DNA of 51,685 bases from assembly GCA_025355875.1 (NCBI GenBank), contig JANXYV010000187.1:1-51685 (forward strand), written 5' to 3'. The notes under the pieces were generated by a model. The model was not told where the DNA came from. It saw only the letters and a program-made list of their open reading frames with translations, and searched no databases. Positions within the stretch are counted from its first letter, which is position 1, and each line of letters starts with the position of its first letter. This document shows positions 16,011 through 25,287 of the stretch, piece by piece. Both the position numbers and the translations under genes were made by a program. This DNA comes from Prolixibacteraceae bacterium. GTDB taxonomy: Bacteria > Bacteroidota > Bacteroidia > Bacteroidales > Prolixibacteraceae.

Positions 16011-19000
16011 ATGAACAACTTCGTCAAGTTTATCATTGCCTTTTCCCTAAGGAACAAGTTCATTGTTTTTTTCAGTATCGCGATCATGATCGTTTGGGGT
16101 ATTTATAGTTATGTCAAAACTCCAATCGAAGCCTTTCCTGACGTTACCAATACCCAGATTACCATTATCACACAGTGGCCGGGTCGCAGCGCCGAAGAAA
16201 TTGAACGGTATGTAACTATACCCATCGAAATTGAGATGAATTCGGTTCAAAAGAAAATCAATGTCCGGTCAACCACACTTTTCGGATTATCGGTTGTTAA
16301 AATCATTTTTGATGATGGTGTTGACGATGCTTTTGCCCGGCAGCAGGTGAATAATCTTTTAGGAGCTGCTGATTTACCGGATGGAATAAAACCTGAAGTA
16401 GAACCACCATACGGACCAACCGGAGAAATTTTCAGGTATACCCTGAAAAGTGATACGCGGTCAGTCCGTGAACTGAAAACCTTCCAGGACTGGGTGATTG
16501 AAAGACAGATCCGTTCGGTATCGGGAGTAGCTGATGTGGTAAGTTTTGGAGGAGAGGTAAAAACCTACGAAATCCAGGTCAACCCGAATTTATTATCAAA
16601 GTACAACATTACCCCGCTTGAAGTCTACCAGGCGGTAAACCGCAGCAATATTAATGTTGGCGGGGATGTCATTGAGCATAACACACAAGGCTATGTCGTC
16701 AGGGGCATCGGTGTTCTTGACCATTTCTCTGAAATAGGTAACATTATTATTAAAAATATCAATGGCAGTCCGATCCTGATAAACAATGTGGCAACCGTGA
16801 TTGAATCCTGTTTACCCCGCTTGGGTCAGGTTGGACGCGATAATCAGCCTGACGTGGTGGAAGGCATCATTGTGATGCGAAAAGGAGAAGATCCGGGTGA
16901 AGTAATCAAAAATGTGAAGGATAAAATTGAAGAACTCAACACAAGCATTCTTCCGTCGGATATCAAAATTGATACCTTTTATAATCGTGAAACGCTCATC
17001 AGTTATGCAGTGGAAACCGTTCGCGGAAACCTGATCGAAGGAATTCTTTTCGTCACGTTCATCGTATTGATCTTCATGGCCGACTGGCGTACCACGCTGA
17101 TCGTTTCCCTGATCATTCCATTATCGCTACTGTTTGCTTTTATTTGTCTCCGGTTAAAGGGAATGTCTGCAAACCTGTTATCGATGGGAGCCATCGACTT
17201 CGGGATCATCATCGATGGTGCCTTGGTTATGGTTGAAGGAATATTTGTTGCCCTCGACAGCAAGGCGCGATCGGTTGGGATGGAAAAATTCAACAAGATG
17301 TCTAAATTGGGGATCATCAAAGAGACTGGTATCGAGATGGGCAAATCCATATTTATTTCAAAGCTAATCATCATCACTGCACTCTTACCAATCTTCTCAT
17401 TTCAAAAGGTTGAAGGCAAAATGTTTTCTCCCCTGGCTTTCACGCTCGGGTTTGCATTGCTAGGAGCGCTTATCTTTGCACTGACCTTTGCTCCAGCCAT
17501 GTCGAGCATCTTATTTTCTGAAAATGTAAAAGAAAGACATAATCCATTTTTATCTTTCATCATAAAAATCACCACCATTTTCTTCGACATCACATACCGG
17601 AATAAACGGATTAGCCTGCTTATTGCAGGAACTATTCTTGCACTGACTTTTTATTCTTTCCGGTTTCTGGGAAACGAATTTTTACCTCAGCTAAATGAAG
17701 GTGCAATCTACGTGAGAGCCTCGCTTCCAATGAGTGTTTCATTAAATGAAGCCGTTAAAACTTCGGAAGATATGCGCCATATCCTCAAATCATTTCCGGA
17801 GGTGAAACAGGTCATGTCGCAAACCGGCCGCCCGAACGACGGTACCGATGCAACCGGCTTTTACAATGTCGAGTTCCATGTCGATATCAATCATACCAAA
17901 GAAATGGATCGAAAAGAGAACCGCGATGCCCTGATCGACCGGATGACCCAAAAACTTTCAAAATATCCGGGAATTGTGTTCAACTTCTCGCAACCGATTC
18001 AGGATAATGTGGAAGAAGCAGTTTCCGGAGTGAAAGGTTCTCTGGCTGTAAAAATCTATGGCGAAAACCTTGAATTGCTGGAATCGAAAGCCGACAGTGT
18101 GTTCAAAATCATGAATAATATCAGAGGTGTGGCAGATTTGGGGGTCATACGGAACCTGGGACAACCCGAATTTCGAATTGAGCTCGACGAAAATAAAATG
18201 GCGCTGTACAATGTTGCAACTGCCGACTGTAACTCCGTGATTGAAATGGCCATAGGTGGAAAGGCTGCATCCATTTTTTACGAAGGTTATAAGAAATTCG
18301 ACATCCGGATTCGTTACCTGCCGGAATTTCGTGTTGATGAAAAGCAGATTGGAAACCTGATGGTGCCAACCTTATCCGGAACCCAGATCCCGATCAAGGA
18401 AATTGCCACCATTCGAAAAGTAAATGGTCCGATTTTGATTTTCAGGGACAAGAACCTTCGATTCATTGCCCTTAAGTTCTCGGCAAGGGGTCGCGACATG
18501 GGTTCAACGATTGCTGAATGTCAAAAAAAGATCAATGCGGCAATTACCTTGCCTAAAGGTTACTCCATGACATGGGAAGGCGATTTCGAAAATCAGCAAC
18601 GTGCATCCAAGCAATTAAGTATTGTGGTGCCGATAAGTCTGATTCTCATATTTTTCATCCTTTTTATCCTTTATGGAAATGTTACCGATGCCGGACTGAT
18701 ATTGATGAATGTTCCGTTTGCAATCGTCGGAGGTATTTTAGCTCTGCATCTTACAGGTACAAATTTTTGCATCTCGGCAGGAATAGGATTCATCGCCTTG
18801 TTCGGGATTTGCATCCAGAACAATGTTATTTTGTTGTCAAAATTTAAGAAAAACCTTCACCACCGGATGCATTTGGATAATGCCATCCGGTCGGGGGTAA
18901 TCGCCCGCATCAGGCCGGTGACCATGACAGCAACACTTGCAGCAATTGGACTTCTTCCGGCAGCTCTTTCAACCGGTATTGGTTCTGAATCTTCAAAACC

Positions 19001-19115
19001 ATTGGCAATTGTAGTTATTGGAGGTCTGGTAACTGCTACAACGCTAACGCTTTTCATATTTCCGATTATTTTCAAGGGAATTTACAAATACAGGCTAAAG
19101 GAATTGAATGACTAA
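16011..19115 (+). CDS. czcA: Heavy-metal RND efflux pump, CzcA/CusA family (pump 2)
   Basis: This 1034-residue pump is collinear with pump 1. It has the same N-terminus (MNNFVKFIIAFSLRNKF against MNNFIKNIIGFSLKNKF) and helix-4 motif DFGIIIDGALVMVEG with the divalent-type DFGx3DGA and Gly at the last position. In the periplasmic loop it reads AVSGVKGSLAVKIYG, the common family form, where pump 1 has GMNC. Near the C-terminus it has CIQNNVILLSKFKKN where pump 1 has CVQNGVILISEFHKQ. It is the third gene of the rightward operon, 48 bp after czcB and 41 bp before the response regulator. The two pumps probably arose by duplication and may differ in metal or inducer. Confidence 0.93.
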   Translation: MNNFVKFIIAFSLRNKFIVFFSIAIMIVWGIYSYVKTPIEAFPDVTNTQITIITQWPGRSAEEIERYVTIPIEIEMNSVQKKINVRSTTLFGLSVVKIIFDDGVDDAFARQQVNNLLGAADLPDGIKPEVEPPYGPTGEIFRYTLKSDTRSVRELKTFQDWVIERQIRSVSGVADVVSFGGEVKTYEIQVNPNLLSKYNITPLEVYQAVNRSNINVGGDVIEHNTQGYVVRGIGVLDHFSEIGNIIIKNINGSPILINNVATVIESCLPRLGQVGRDNQPDVVEGIIVMRKGEDPGEVIKNVKDKIEELNTSILPSDIKIDTFYNRETLISYAVETVRGNLIEGILFVTFIVLIFMADWRTTLIVSLIIPLSLLFAFICLRLKGMSANLLSMGAIDFGIIIDGALVMVEGIFVALDSKARSVGMEKFNKMSKLGIIKETGIEMGKSIFISKLIIITALLPIFSFQKVEGKMFSPLAFTLGFALLGALIFALTFAPAMSSILFSENVKERHNPFLSFIIKITTIFFDITYRNKRISLLIAGTILALTFYSFRFLGNEFLPQLNEGAIYVRASLPMSVSLNEAVKTSEDMRHILKSFPEVKQVMSQTGRPNDGTDATGFYNVEFHVDINHTKEMDRKENRDALIDRMTQKLSKYPGIVFNFSQPIQDNVEEAVSGVKGSLAVKIYGENLELLESKADSVFKIMNNIRGVADLGVIRNLGQPEFRIELDENKMALYNVATADCNSVIEMAIGGKAASIFYEGYKKFDIRIRYLPEFRVDEKQIGNLMVPTLSGTQIPIKEIATIRKVNGPILIFRDKNLRFIALKFSARGRDMGSTIAECQKKINAAITLPKGYSMTWEGDFENQQRASKQLSIVVPISLILIFFILFILYGNVTDAGLILMNVPFAIVGGILALHLTGTNFCISAGIGFIALFGICIQNNVILLSKFKKNLHHRMHLDNAIRSGVIARIRPVTMTATLAAIGLLPAALSTGIGSESSKPLAIVVIGGLVTATTLTLFIFPIIFKGIYKYRLKELND

Positions 19116-19156
19116 AAATGATGCTATTAATTTGCATGTCAGTTAATTAGTATATT

Positions 19157-19837
19157 ATGGCAAATATTCTGGTAATTGAAGATGAAGTAAATGTTTCTTC
19201 ATTCATTAAGAAAGGATTTGAGGAAGAAGGGCATTTCGCTGACGTTGCTTTTGATGGGGCGATGGGTCTTAGCCTGGCATGTACAAAAGAATATGATGTC
19301 ATTGTACTTGATATTGTTCTACCTCAAATGAACGGGATTGAGGTTTGCCAACGATACCGAAAGGAAATGGGTTTTGAAGTTCCAATACTTATGCTGACAG
19401 CACTCAGTACTACAGATGATATTGTTAAAGGTTTGGAGACAGGTGCTGATGATTATCTTGTTAAGCCATTCAAATTCAAAGAATTGCTGGCAAGAATTAA
19501 TGTGTTGTTGAGGCGAAAAAGTATTGGGTACAGTTCAAAGAAATATCTGTTCGCAGACCTCAGCCTGGATACCGATACAAAAGTCGTAATACGCTCAGGT
19601 TTGAAGATTGAACTTACTTCAAAAGAATTCAGGTTGCTCGAATTTTTTATGTCGAACCTTGGCAGAGTATTGTCGCGCACCACCATCCTCGAAAATGTTT
19701 GGGACAGAAACATTGATTTCAATACAAATATCGTTGACGTATATGTGAATTATTTGAGAAACAAAGTGGATAAAGGGTTTGACACAAAACTTATTCACAC
19801 AGTTATCGGAATGGGTTATGTTATGAAAGAAGAATAG
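19157..19837 (+). CDS. OmpR-family response regulator (CusR-like)
   Basis: This 226-residue protein has an N-terminal receiver with the acidic pair ED at 8-9, phosphoacceptor D52 (DVIVLDIVLPQMNG), T/S switch (MLTALS) and lysine in DDYLVKPF. A C-terminal winged-helix DNA-binding domain follows (ELTSKEFRLLEFFM, RTTILENVWD, VDVYVNYLRNKVD, HTVIGMGYVMKE). It is placed immediately after the second efflux operon and one base before its kinase. By analogy with CusR/CzcR it probably turns on one or both efflux operons when periplasmic metal rises. The target sites are not evident. Confidence 0.93.
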   Translation: MANILVIEDEVNVSSFIKKGFEEEGHFADVAFDGAMGLSLACTKEYDVIVLDIVLPQMNGIEVCQRYRKEMGFEVPILMLTALSTTDDIVKGLETGADDYLVKPFKFKELLARINVLLRRKSIGYSSKKYLFADLSLDTDTKVVIRSGLKIELTSKEFRLLEFFMSNLGRVLSRTTILENVWDRNIDFNTNIVDVYVNYLRNKVDKGFDTKLIHTVIGMGYVMKEE

Positions 19838-19838
19838 T

Positions 19839-21218
19839 ATGCAAATCAGGAGAAAAATATCCTTCATTTTTACCCTACTCACCTCATTGGTTCTTCTTTG
19901 GGCCTTTTCATTTGTTTATTATCTGACCTATCAGTCCACTAAAAGTGACTTCAGTAATCGTTTGCTGGAAAAGGCCGACTTAATTGCCCAGAAATATTAC
20001 GAAGAAGATGAATTAAGCAGACAGTTGTATCAGAAAATCATTGAGAAAAACTCAAAAAGCCTTCCCGAAGCCAATGAAATTACGTTAGATATAAAGAATC
20101 AACGGTTGGTATACGATTCATTGAAAGAGATTTTTCCTGAAAAGGATATAAATAGGCTCTTGTCTGGTCAAAACATAAAATTTTCGGTTGGCGACAAACA
20201 AGGTGTCGGTCTGTATTATCCCGACAATCAAGGAACATTTATTATTGTGGTTACTGCGATTGATGTCATTGGCATTCAAAAGCTTCAAAACCTTCTAAAA
20301 GTTCTGGTGAATATCTTTCTATGCAGCATTGTATTGATCTATTTCATCGGCTTGTTTTATTCACGAAGGGTGCTTTCACCGATTGGCTATATTATGAATA
20401 ACGTAAAGAAAATCAGGGTCTCCAATTTAAAACATCGGTTAGCAGAGAATAATGGGAAAGATGAACTTGGAGAATTGACCCGTATGTTTAATCAAATGCT
20501 CGAACGACTTGAACATGCATTTGACATGCAGAAGAATTTTATCCACAATGCTTCTCATGAATTGAAGAATCCGTTGACTGCAATCCTGGGAGAAACTGAA
20601 ATTGCACTTTCCAAAAAGCGAACTCAGGAGGAATATATTGAAGCTCTGGATAAAATTGGTATAGAAGCAGAGCGCCTTGATCTGCTTACCCGAAACCTGT
20701 TGAACCTGGCTCAGGCCGATTTTGAATTATCCGAAGTGAACTGCGAAGAAATACGAATGGATGAATTTCTATGGGAAATAAAGGACTATTTCGACAAAAC
20801 GGATTATAAAGACAGACTTTTCTTCCATCTTGCCAAGTTGCCTGAGAATTCAAAACTGACCATAATTTTGGGAATCAGTAATCTGCTTAAATCAGCCATT
20901 ATAAACCTGATAGATAATGCCTGTAAGTTTTCAGGACATCTGATAGTCGACATAATCCTCCATGTGGACAATGATTCGATATGCCTGACTGTATCCGACA
21001 AAGGCGTTGGCGTTCCTGAAAACGAGATGAACAATTTATTTCAACCATTCTTTAGGGCATCAAATGCCTATTCGTATAAAGGTTCAGGAATAGGTTTGTC
21101 TCTGGCCGATAAAGTCATTAAACTTCACGGTGGAATTATTGACTTTCATACTTCTTCCGGAATAGGAACAACCGTTGAAGTTCGTTTCAAAACGGCATCA
21201 CCCGATTCAGTTTCTTAG
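19839..21218 (+). CDS. Sensor histidine kinase (CusS-like), partner of the preceding regulator
   Basis: This 459-residue protein has an N-terminal membrane helix (IFTLLTSLVLLWAFSFVYYLTY), a periplasmic segment of about 120 residues and a second helix (VNIFLCSIVLIYFIGLFY). These are followed by HAMP, then HisKA with H240 (FIHNASHELKNPLTAILGE) and HATPase_c (NLIDNACKFS, DKGVGVP, GSGIGLSLADKVI). It autophosphorylates and passes phosphate to the receiver encoded one base upstream. The periplasmic segment is acidic and charged without an obvious Met/His/Cys metal site, so the metal it senses is unclear. Confidence 0.92.
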   Translation: MQIRRKISFIFTLLTSLVLLWAFSFVYYLTYQSTKSDFSNRLLEKADLIAQKYYEEDELSRQLYQKIIEKNSKSLPEANEITLDIKNQRLVYDSLKEIFPEKDINRLLSGQNIKFSVGDKQGVGLYYPDNQGTFIIVVTAIDVIGIQKLQNLLKVLVNIFLCSIVLIYFIGLFYSRRVLSPIGYIMNNVKKIRVSNLKHRLAENNGKDELGELTRMFNQMLERLEHAFDMQKNFIHNASHELKNPLTAILGETEIALSKKRTQEEYIEALDKIGIEAERLDLLTRNLLNLAQADFELSEVNCEEIRMDEFLWEIKDYFDKTDYKDRLFFHLAKLPENSKLTIILGISNLLKSAIINLIDNACKFSGHLIVDIILHVDNDSICLTVSDKGVGVPENEMNNLFQPFFRASNAYSYKGSGIGLSLADKVIKLHGGIIDFHTSSGIGTTVEVRFKTASPDSVS

Positions 21219-21561
21219 TTTTTCGTTCCTACATTCATGTCTTACACCGGTAAATTGCCACTTGCCGGGCATTTCTTAGGATTTCATTCCCCGGTTTCGG
21301 CCTTCAGAGGTTCGATTTTGACTATCACTATCGCTGATTTTGATTGGCCTGATAACCAAAAACATAGATTTTCAGGGTCAAACCGAATAGTTTATGAATA
21401 TCCGGTTGTTAATATCTTTCGCTTATTCCGGCACAACTTGCAGATATTCAGAAGTATGTTTGGGTTTTTAAACAATTTGCTGTTGATTAGTTATTTTGCG
21501 AAGATCAGAAAGATGAATGCCTAATTTGTATATTCGCAATAGTGAACCTAACATCCACGTT
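21219..21561. other. Intergenic region without a convincing gene
   Basis: A 95-codon plus-strand frame at 21237-21524 overlaps the next gene's frame. It is rich in aromatic residues, lacks any recognisable domain and looks spurious. TTATTTTG at 21491-21498 is one mismatch from the -7 consensus and could serve the next gene. I see no terminator after the kinase. Confidence 0.4.
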
Positions 21562-22296
21562 ATGCCTTACAGGAGATTACCGAATACAGATGTGGCCAGG
21601 CTTCGTGCCATAGAAGCCGGACTGGAACTTGGTAAGAGAACAGCGCTAAATAAGCTGGCTTTCAGCCAACAGACCCTCGAGAAACTGCAGACCTTTTATC
21701 CGCATTTTCTGGGAGCCATCCGGCAGCTGAATATCTCCAAGCAAAATCAGTTTGATCGTTCAAAAGAGTATGGTGAAATTTTCAGGAAAGCGAAACTTTA
21801 CCTTTCGCATTTTCTTCAGGTGGTCAACTTTGCTATTCTGAGAGGCGAGATGAAACCTGAGGTAATCGAATTTTACGGTCTGAAGATGAATTCAAAAGCG
21901 ACACCTCCGTTAAATCTGGAAGCCAATGTTTTAACCTGGGGCGAACGGATCATCGAAGGTGAGCAAAAAAGGGTAATGAAAGGTGGCAGCCCAATTTACA
22001 GTCCATCGATTGCATTGGTAAAAGTCCATTATGAAGAGTTCAAGGAAGCATACCGTCACCAGAAAATGCTCCAGAACATTACCAACCGCGCTTCGGTAAG
22101 AGTGGCTGAACTGCGGGAAGTATCTGACGAACTGATCCAGCAGATGTGGAACGAAGTCGAAAACTCGATGATTAACTTCTCTGATGACGAGAAACGTGAA
22201 AAAGCTTCGGAATACGGAATTATCTATGTTTACCGTTCTTCGGAGCTGAAGAAAACAGAGATTGAAAATTTGCAGCAGAGTATTGTCTTTTCTTAA
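21562..22296 (+). CDS. Conserved hypothetical protein, helical
   Basis: The chosen start gives 244 residues beginning MPYRRLPNTDVARLRAIEAGLELG. An ATG 45 bases earlier would add the low-quality leader MPNLYIRNSEPNIHV, which I discount. The protein is soluble, without signal or membrane helices, and mostly alpha-helical with two halves (residues about 1-100 and 110-230). I do not recognise a domain of known function. I have the impression of similar 'PYRRLPNTD' proteins being common in Bacteroidota, but that is from memory. It stands alone between the metal-response kinase and a convergent protease gene. Confidence 0.75.
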   Translation: MPYRRLPNTDVARLRAIEAGLELGKRTALNKLAFSQQTLEKLQTFYPHFLGAIRQLNISKQNQFDRSKEYGEIFRKAKLYLSHFLQVVNFAILRGEMKPEVIEFYGLKMNSKATPPLNLEANVLTWGERIIEGEQKRVMKGGSPIYSPSIALVKVHYEEFKEAYRHQKMLQNITNRASVRVAELREVSDELIQQMWNEVENSMINFSDDEKREKASEYGIIYVYRSSELKKTEIENLQQSIVFS

Positions 22297-22302
22297 TAAA
22301 AA

Positions 22303-23268
22303 TCAATCAATTCGTGATGCCTGTGAGTCAATCTGATTCATGGGCATTTTCGTTTTATCCTGTTTTCTGCGGTATATCAGGAAAAGCAAAAGACCGGTCA
22401 GTAATAGGCTGAAAACAGCCAGGGGGAATTGCTCCGGAGTGGTTCCCCAATCTTCAATATCTTTCGAAATGATCCCTTTGTCAATAAGATAATAACCCAA
22501 AACTCCCATGGTATTATTTACGAAATGTGCCAGAATAGGCACCCACATGGTGCCGGTCCAAACCAACAGGTAGCCAAACATAGCTCCAAGTACCATCCGA
22601 GGAAGAAAACCGTAAAACTGCAAGTGCATGGCGCTAAATAAAAAAGCCGCAATCCAGATCCCCCAGTGAGAGTTTCTGGTCCAGGTCGAAAATATCCTCT
22701 GAATAACGCCGCGAAACATGAGCTCTTCGCCTAGTGCCGGAAGTATGGCAACCATGAAAATATTGAACATTAACCCCGGGATATGCTCGACCTTCAGGAA
22801 TTTTTCGACCATGGTCTGGGCGGCATCCTCCATAGTTCTCATCCAGTTTTCAATGCCTGAAAGTGACTCCGGAAACTTCATCTGGCTATTGATTGCGCCT
22901 AGAAAATTAATAAATGGAATCACGAGCAACAAGCAAAGTGCAGCTAAAAGGTATGAAGAGCCTTTGGTTGAACGGTTAATCTGAAGATATTCTCCCATGT
23001 TTCCATGGAAAAGAAGTCCAAGGATAAAAGGCGGGACCACGAACAATCCAATCGACTGCAGTACCTGAAAATACTTCAGGAAATTGAGGCTTTCCGGAGA
23101 ATCGACACCACCCGGCGAAAGGCTGGTCATCAGGTTGGTCATTCCAAAGAATGGAACGGCCACGAGCATTCCAAGGACGATAAAAGCCAGCACCGAAGCC
23201 ACCATCACAAACAGGGCAAACATCAATTGGGGAAAAGGTTTCATTCCGCGAAAAGCAGTCGTGGTCAT
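22303..23268 (-). CDS. CPBP family intramembrane metalloprotease (CAAX-protease-like)
   Basis: This 321-residue protein has about eight hydrophobic segments and the family motifs: EExxxR (EELMFRGVIQ, E181-E182), FxxxH (FLFSAMHLQFYGF) and a third histidine motif (LAHFVNNTMG). The Glu and His residues form the metal site of the Rce1/CPBP fold, which cleaves near membranes or acts in bacteriocin self-immunity. The substrate in Bacteroidota is unknown. The C-terminal tail after the last helix is short and polar. It converges with the hypothetical gene (6 bp apart). Confidence 0.88.
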   Translation of the reverse strand: MTTTAFRGMKPFPQLMFALFVMVASVLAFIVLGMLVAVPFFGMTNLMTSLSPGGVDSPESLNFLKYFQVLQSIGLFVVPPFILGLLFHGNMGEYLQINRSTKGSSYLLAALCLLLVIPFINFLGAINSQMKFPESLSGIENWMRTMEDAAQTMVEKFLKVEHIPGLMFNIFMVAILPALGEELMFRGVIQRIFSTWTRNSHWGIWIAAFLFSAMHLQFYGFLPRMVLGAMFGYLLVWTGTMWVPILAHFVNNTMGVLGYYLIDKGIISKDIEDWGTTPEQFPLAVFSLLLTGLLLFLIYRRKQDKTKMPMNQIDSQASRID

Positions 23269-23290
23269 TGCGTTCTTTTTTGTTTGGGCG

Positions 23291-23298
23291 CAAAGGTA
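23291..23298 (-). promoter_or_regulatory. -7 element of the CPBP protease gene
   Basis: The minus strand reads TACCTTTG, an exact TAnnTTTG match, 22 bp before the start codon at 23268. No -33 TTG at ideal spacing was found. Confidence 0.55.
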
Positions 23299-23482
23299 AG
23301 TAAAACAAAATTCAAGTCATTGGTCATCAAAACAGGTCAGCAGTCATTTGGAAAAAGAGAAAAGTCATTGCTGGTCATTTGCTTCGCGTCAGTAATTGGA
23401 AAAACGCAGCGTAATTCATTATTAATGACCACAGAATGATTTAATGACAACCAATTACGATGAACACAACGACTCTTTCTTT

Positions 23483-23959
23483 TTATTGGCCGATCAGATC
23501 TTCCATTTCCTTGAGATGCAACTCAAAATGCTGCTGATAATATTCTATCATTTCCTGAAGCGAAATCAGTTTGGTTTCATTGCTGATCCATTGATTTCCA
23601 AGTTTGGTTTCATCTACATTCCGGATCACGTGGATCAGATGCAGGTTAGCATATTCCCAGAGTTGCACCAGGTTGTACCAATCCTCGCGCTGGTAATCCT
23701 GAATGGCAATCCAACGGTCGTTGTTGCCTTCGGTGGCATAATTCGGAAACGACATTGGATTCTCGCGATATTGCAAATGCACAATCCGGTGGTTGTTGTT
23801 CGAAGCCGAATCGACCAGATGTCCCAGAATTTGCCTGATGCTGCGGTTTTGGATATTTTTTCTGTCACTGAAGGTTTCCTCTGGAAGTGCCAGCAGTCGC
23901 GGTTCCCAAACTTCAAGATACTTCAGGATGTTTTGGCAGATGTTTTCAAATGGATTCAT
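23483..23959 (-). CDS. DinB-like four-helix metalloprotein
   Basis: This 158-residue protein is all helical and carries the histidine pattern of the DinB/YfiT superfamily: a first His in RQILGHLVDSASNNNHR and a pair in EYYQQHFELHLKEM near the C-terminus, together able to bind one divalent metal. Members include thiol-dependent S-transferases and many uncharacterised proteins, so no reaction is assigned. It is a single gene with no partner. The 214 bp between it and the protease gene contain short repeats of GTCATT. Confidence 0.82.
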   Translation of the reverse strand: MNPFENICQNILKYLEVWEPRLLALPEETFSDRKNIQNRSIRQILGHLVDSASNNNHRIVHLQYRENPMSFPNYATEGNNDRWIAIQDYQREDWYNLVQLWEYANLHLIHVIRNVDETKLGNQWISNETKLISLQEMIEYYQQHFELHLKEMEDLIGQ

Positions 23960-24082
23960 GATAGGATGATTTTAAGTGATAATCGATGATTTGTTGTTCT
24001 CGTATTTTTCTTCTGGTAAAATTAACGAAACTTTTCTTTAGATGTCTTGTTCAATTATCTGAACACATTTTAAATTGAATAA

Positions 24083-25171
24083 ATGAAAGCGTACAAATTA
24101 TTTACGCCTGAGAAGGTAGGTTCCATCGAAGTCAGAAACCGGTTGGTGATGTCGCCCATGACCCGCTGCCGGACCATCGGAAATGTGCCCAACGATTTAA
24201 TGGCTGACTATTACCGGCAGCGTTCGGGGGTAGGATTAATTATAACCGAAGGCGTGTCCCCTTCCGCCAATGGCCTTGGATACGCGCGTATTCCGGGAAT
24301 TTTCAGCAAGCAGCAAGTCGAAGGCTGGAAGAAAATAACCTCCGCAGTACATGAAAATGGAGGAAAAATTGTCATTCAGTTCATGCACTGTGGAAGGATC
24401 GCGCATCCGCTCAACATTCCTGAAGGGGCCGAAATTCTGGCTCCATCCGCTGTAAAACCAGCCGGACAAATGTGGACTGATGCTGCCGGAATGCAGGATT
24501 ATACGGTTCCGAAAGCGATGACTTCCGAAGATTTGGTGAGCACCAAAGCTGAATTTGTTACAGCAGCAAAGAATGCCATGGAAGCCGGATTTGACGGTGT
24601 TGAGCTGCATTCAGCCAATGGGTATTTGCTCGAGCAGTTCCTTTCGCCCATCAGCAACATCCGAACCGATCAATACGGGGGAAGCGTCGAAAATCGGTGC
24701 AGGTTTGTGCTCGAAGTAGCTGCTGCAGTAGCCGATACAATTGGCAAAGATAAAACGGGCATTCGGTTGTCTCCATACGGAGTGGCCAGCGATATGCCTC
24801 ATTACCCTGAAATTGATGCAACCTACCAGTATCTTTCGGAGCAGCTCAATAAGCTTGGTATCGCTTATATCCATTTGGTCGATCATTCGGCCATGGGTGC
24901 TCCGGAAGTTCCTTTAAACATCAAAAAACAAATCCGGAGTAATTTTAAAAATTCCGTCATTCTCGCAGGAGGTTACGAAATTGAAAGGGCAGAAGCCGAT
25001 ATTGAGAGCGATCTGGGCGATTTGATAGCTTTTGGCCGGCCATTCATCAACAATCCCGATCTGGTTGAAAGATTGGAAAACGGTTGGCCTTTATCCACTG
25101 ATCTGAATATGGATCAGTTTTATAGTGCCGACGAAAAGGGATATACCGATTATCCGGTTTACAAAGCGTAA
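24083..25171 (+). CDS. Old yellow enzyme family NADH:flavin oxidoreductase / alkene reductase
   Basis: This 362-residue TIM-barrel flavoprotein has PMTRCRT near the N-terminus (FMN contact) and the active-site block HSANGYLLEQFLSP with H176 and N179 binding the substrate carbonyl and Y181 as proton donor. NIRTDQYGGSVENRCRF and the FMN-phosphate segment ILAGGYE/IAFGRPFINNPDL follow. It reduces activated C=C bonds of enals, enones or nitro compounds with NAD(P)H. This is the NemA/OYE branch, cytosolic, without the extra domains of 2,4-dienoyl-CoA reductase. It is a single gene followed by a strong terminator. Confidence 0.93.
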   Translation: MKAYKLFTPEKVGSIEVRNRLVMSPMTRCRTIGNVPNDLMADYYRQRSGVGLIITEGVSPSANGLGYARIPGIFSKQQVEGWKKITSAVHENGGKIVIQFMHCGRIAHPLNIPEGAEILAPSAVKPAGQMWTDAAGMQDYTVPKAMTSEDLVSTKAEFVTAAKNAMEAGFDGVELHSANGYLLEQFLSPISNIRTDQYGGSVENRCRFVLEVAAAVADTIGKDKTGIRLSPYGVASDMPHYPEIDATYQYLSEQLNKLGIAYIHLVDHSAMGAPEVPLNIKKQIRSNFKNSVILAGGYEIERAEADIESDLGDLIAFGRPFINNPDLVERLENGWPLSTDLNMDQFYSADEKGYTDYPVYKA

Positions 25172-25184
25172 TTGTCAAAATAGA

Positions 25185-25230
25185 AAAAGTCCGGCGGGTG
25201 ATTTGAAAACAATCGTTCTGCCGGACTTTT
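25185..25230 (+). terminator. Terminator of the alkene reductase gene
   Basis: AAAAGTCCGGC (25185-25195) pairs with GCCGGACTTTT (25220-25230), 11 bp perfect, around a 24-nt loop. It begins 13 bp after the stop codon and ends in four Ts, and the A run on the other side would also let it work in reverse. Confidence 0.85.
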
Positions 25231-25273
25231 CATTTCCGGCGATTCATCCTTTTTTTGTTCCGGAATATAATCG

Positions 25274-25281
25274 TAATTTTG
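25274..25281 (+). promoter_or_regulatory. -7 element of the yhhQ transcript
   Basis: TAATTTTG matches TAnnTTTG. A TTG at 25255-25257 lies 16 bp upstream, shorter than ideal. Transcription would begin near 25287, just before the hairpin GCTTTC-TGT-GAAAGC and the riboswitch, leaving a leader of about 50 nt. Confidence 0.6.
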
Positions 25282-25287
25282 CCCCGA

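Noticed and set aside
21237-21524. 95-codon ORF between the metal-response kinase and the hypothetical gene
   Set aside because: Composition is unlike the neighbours, there is no domain and no convincing start. It overlaps the following frame.
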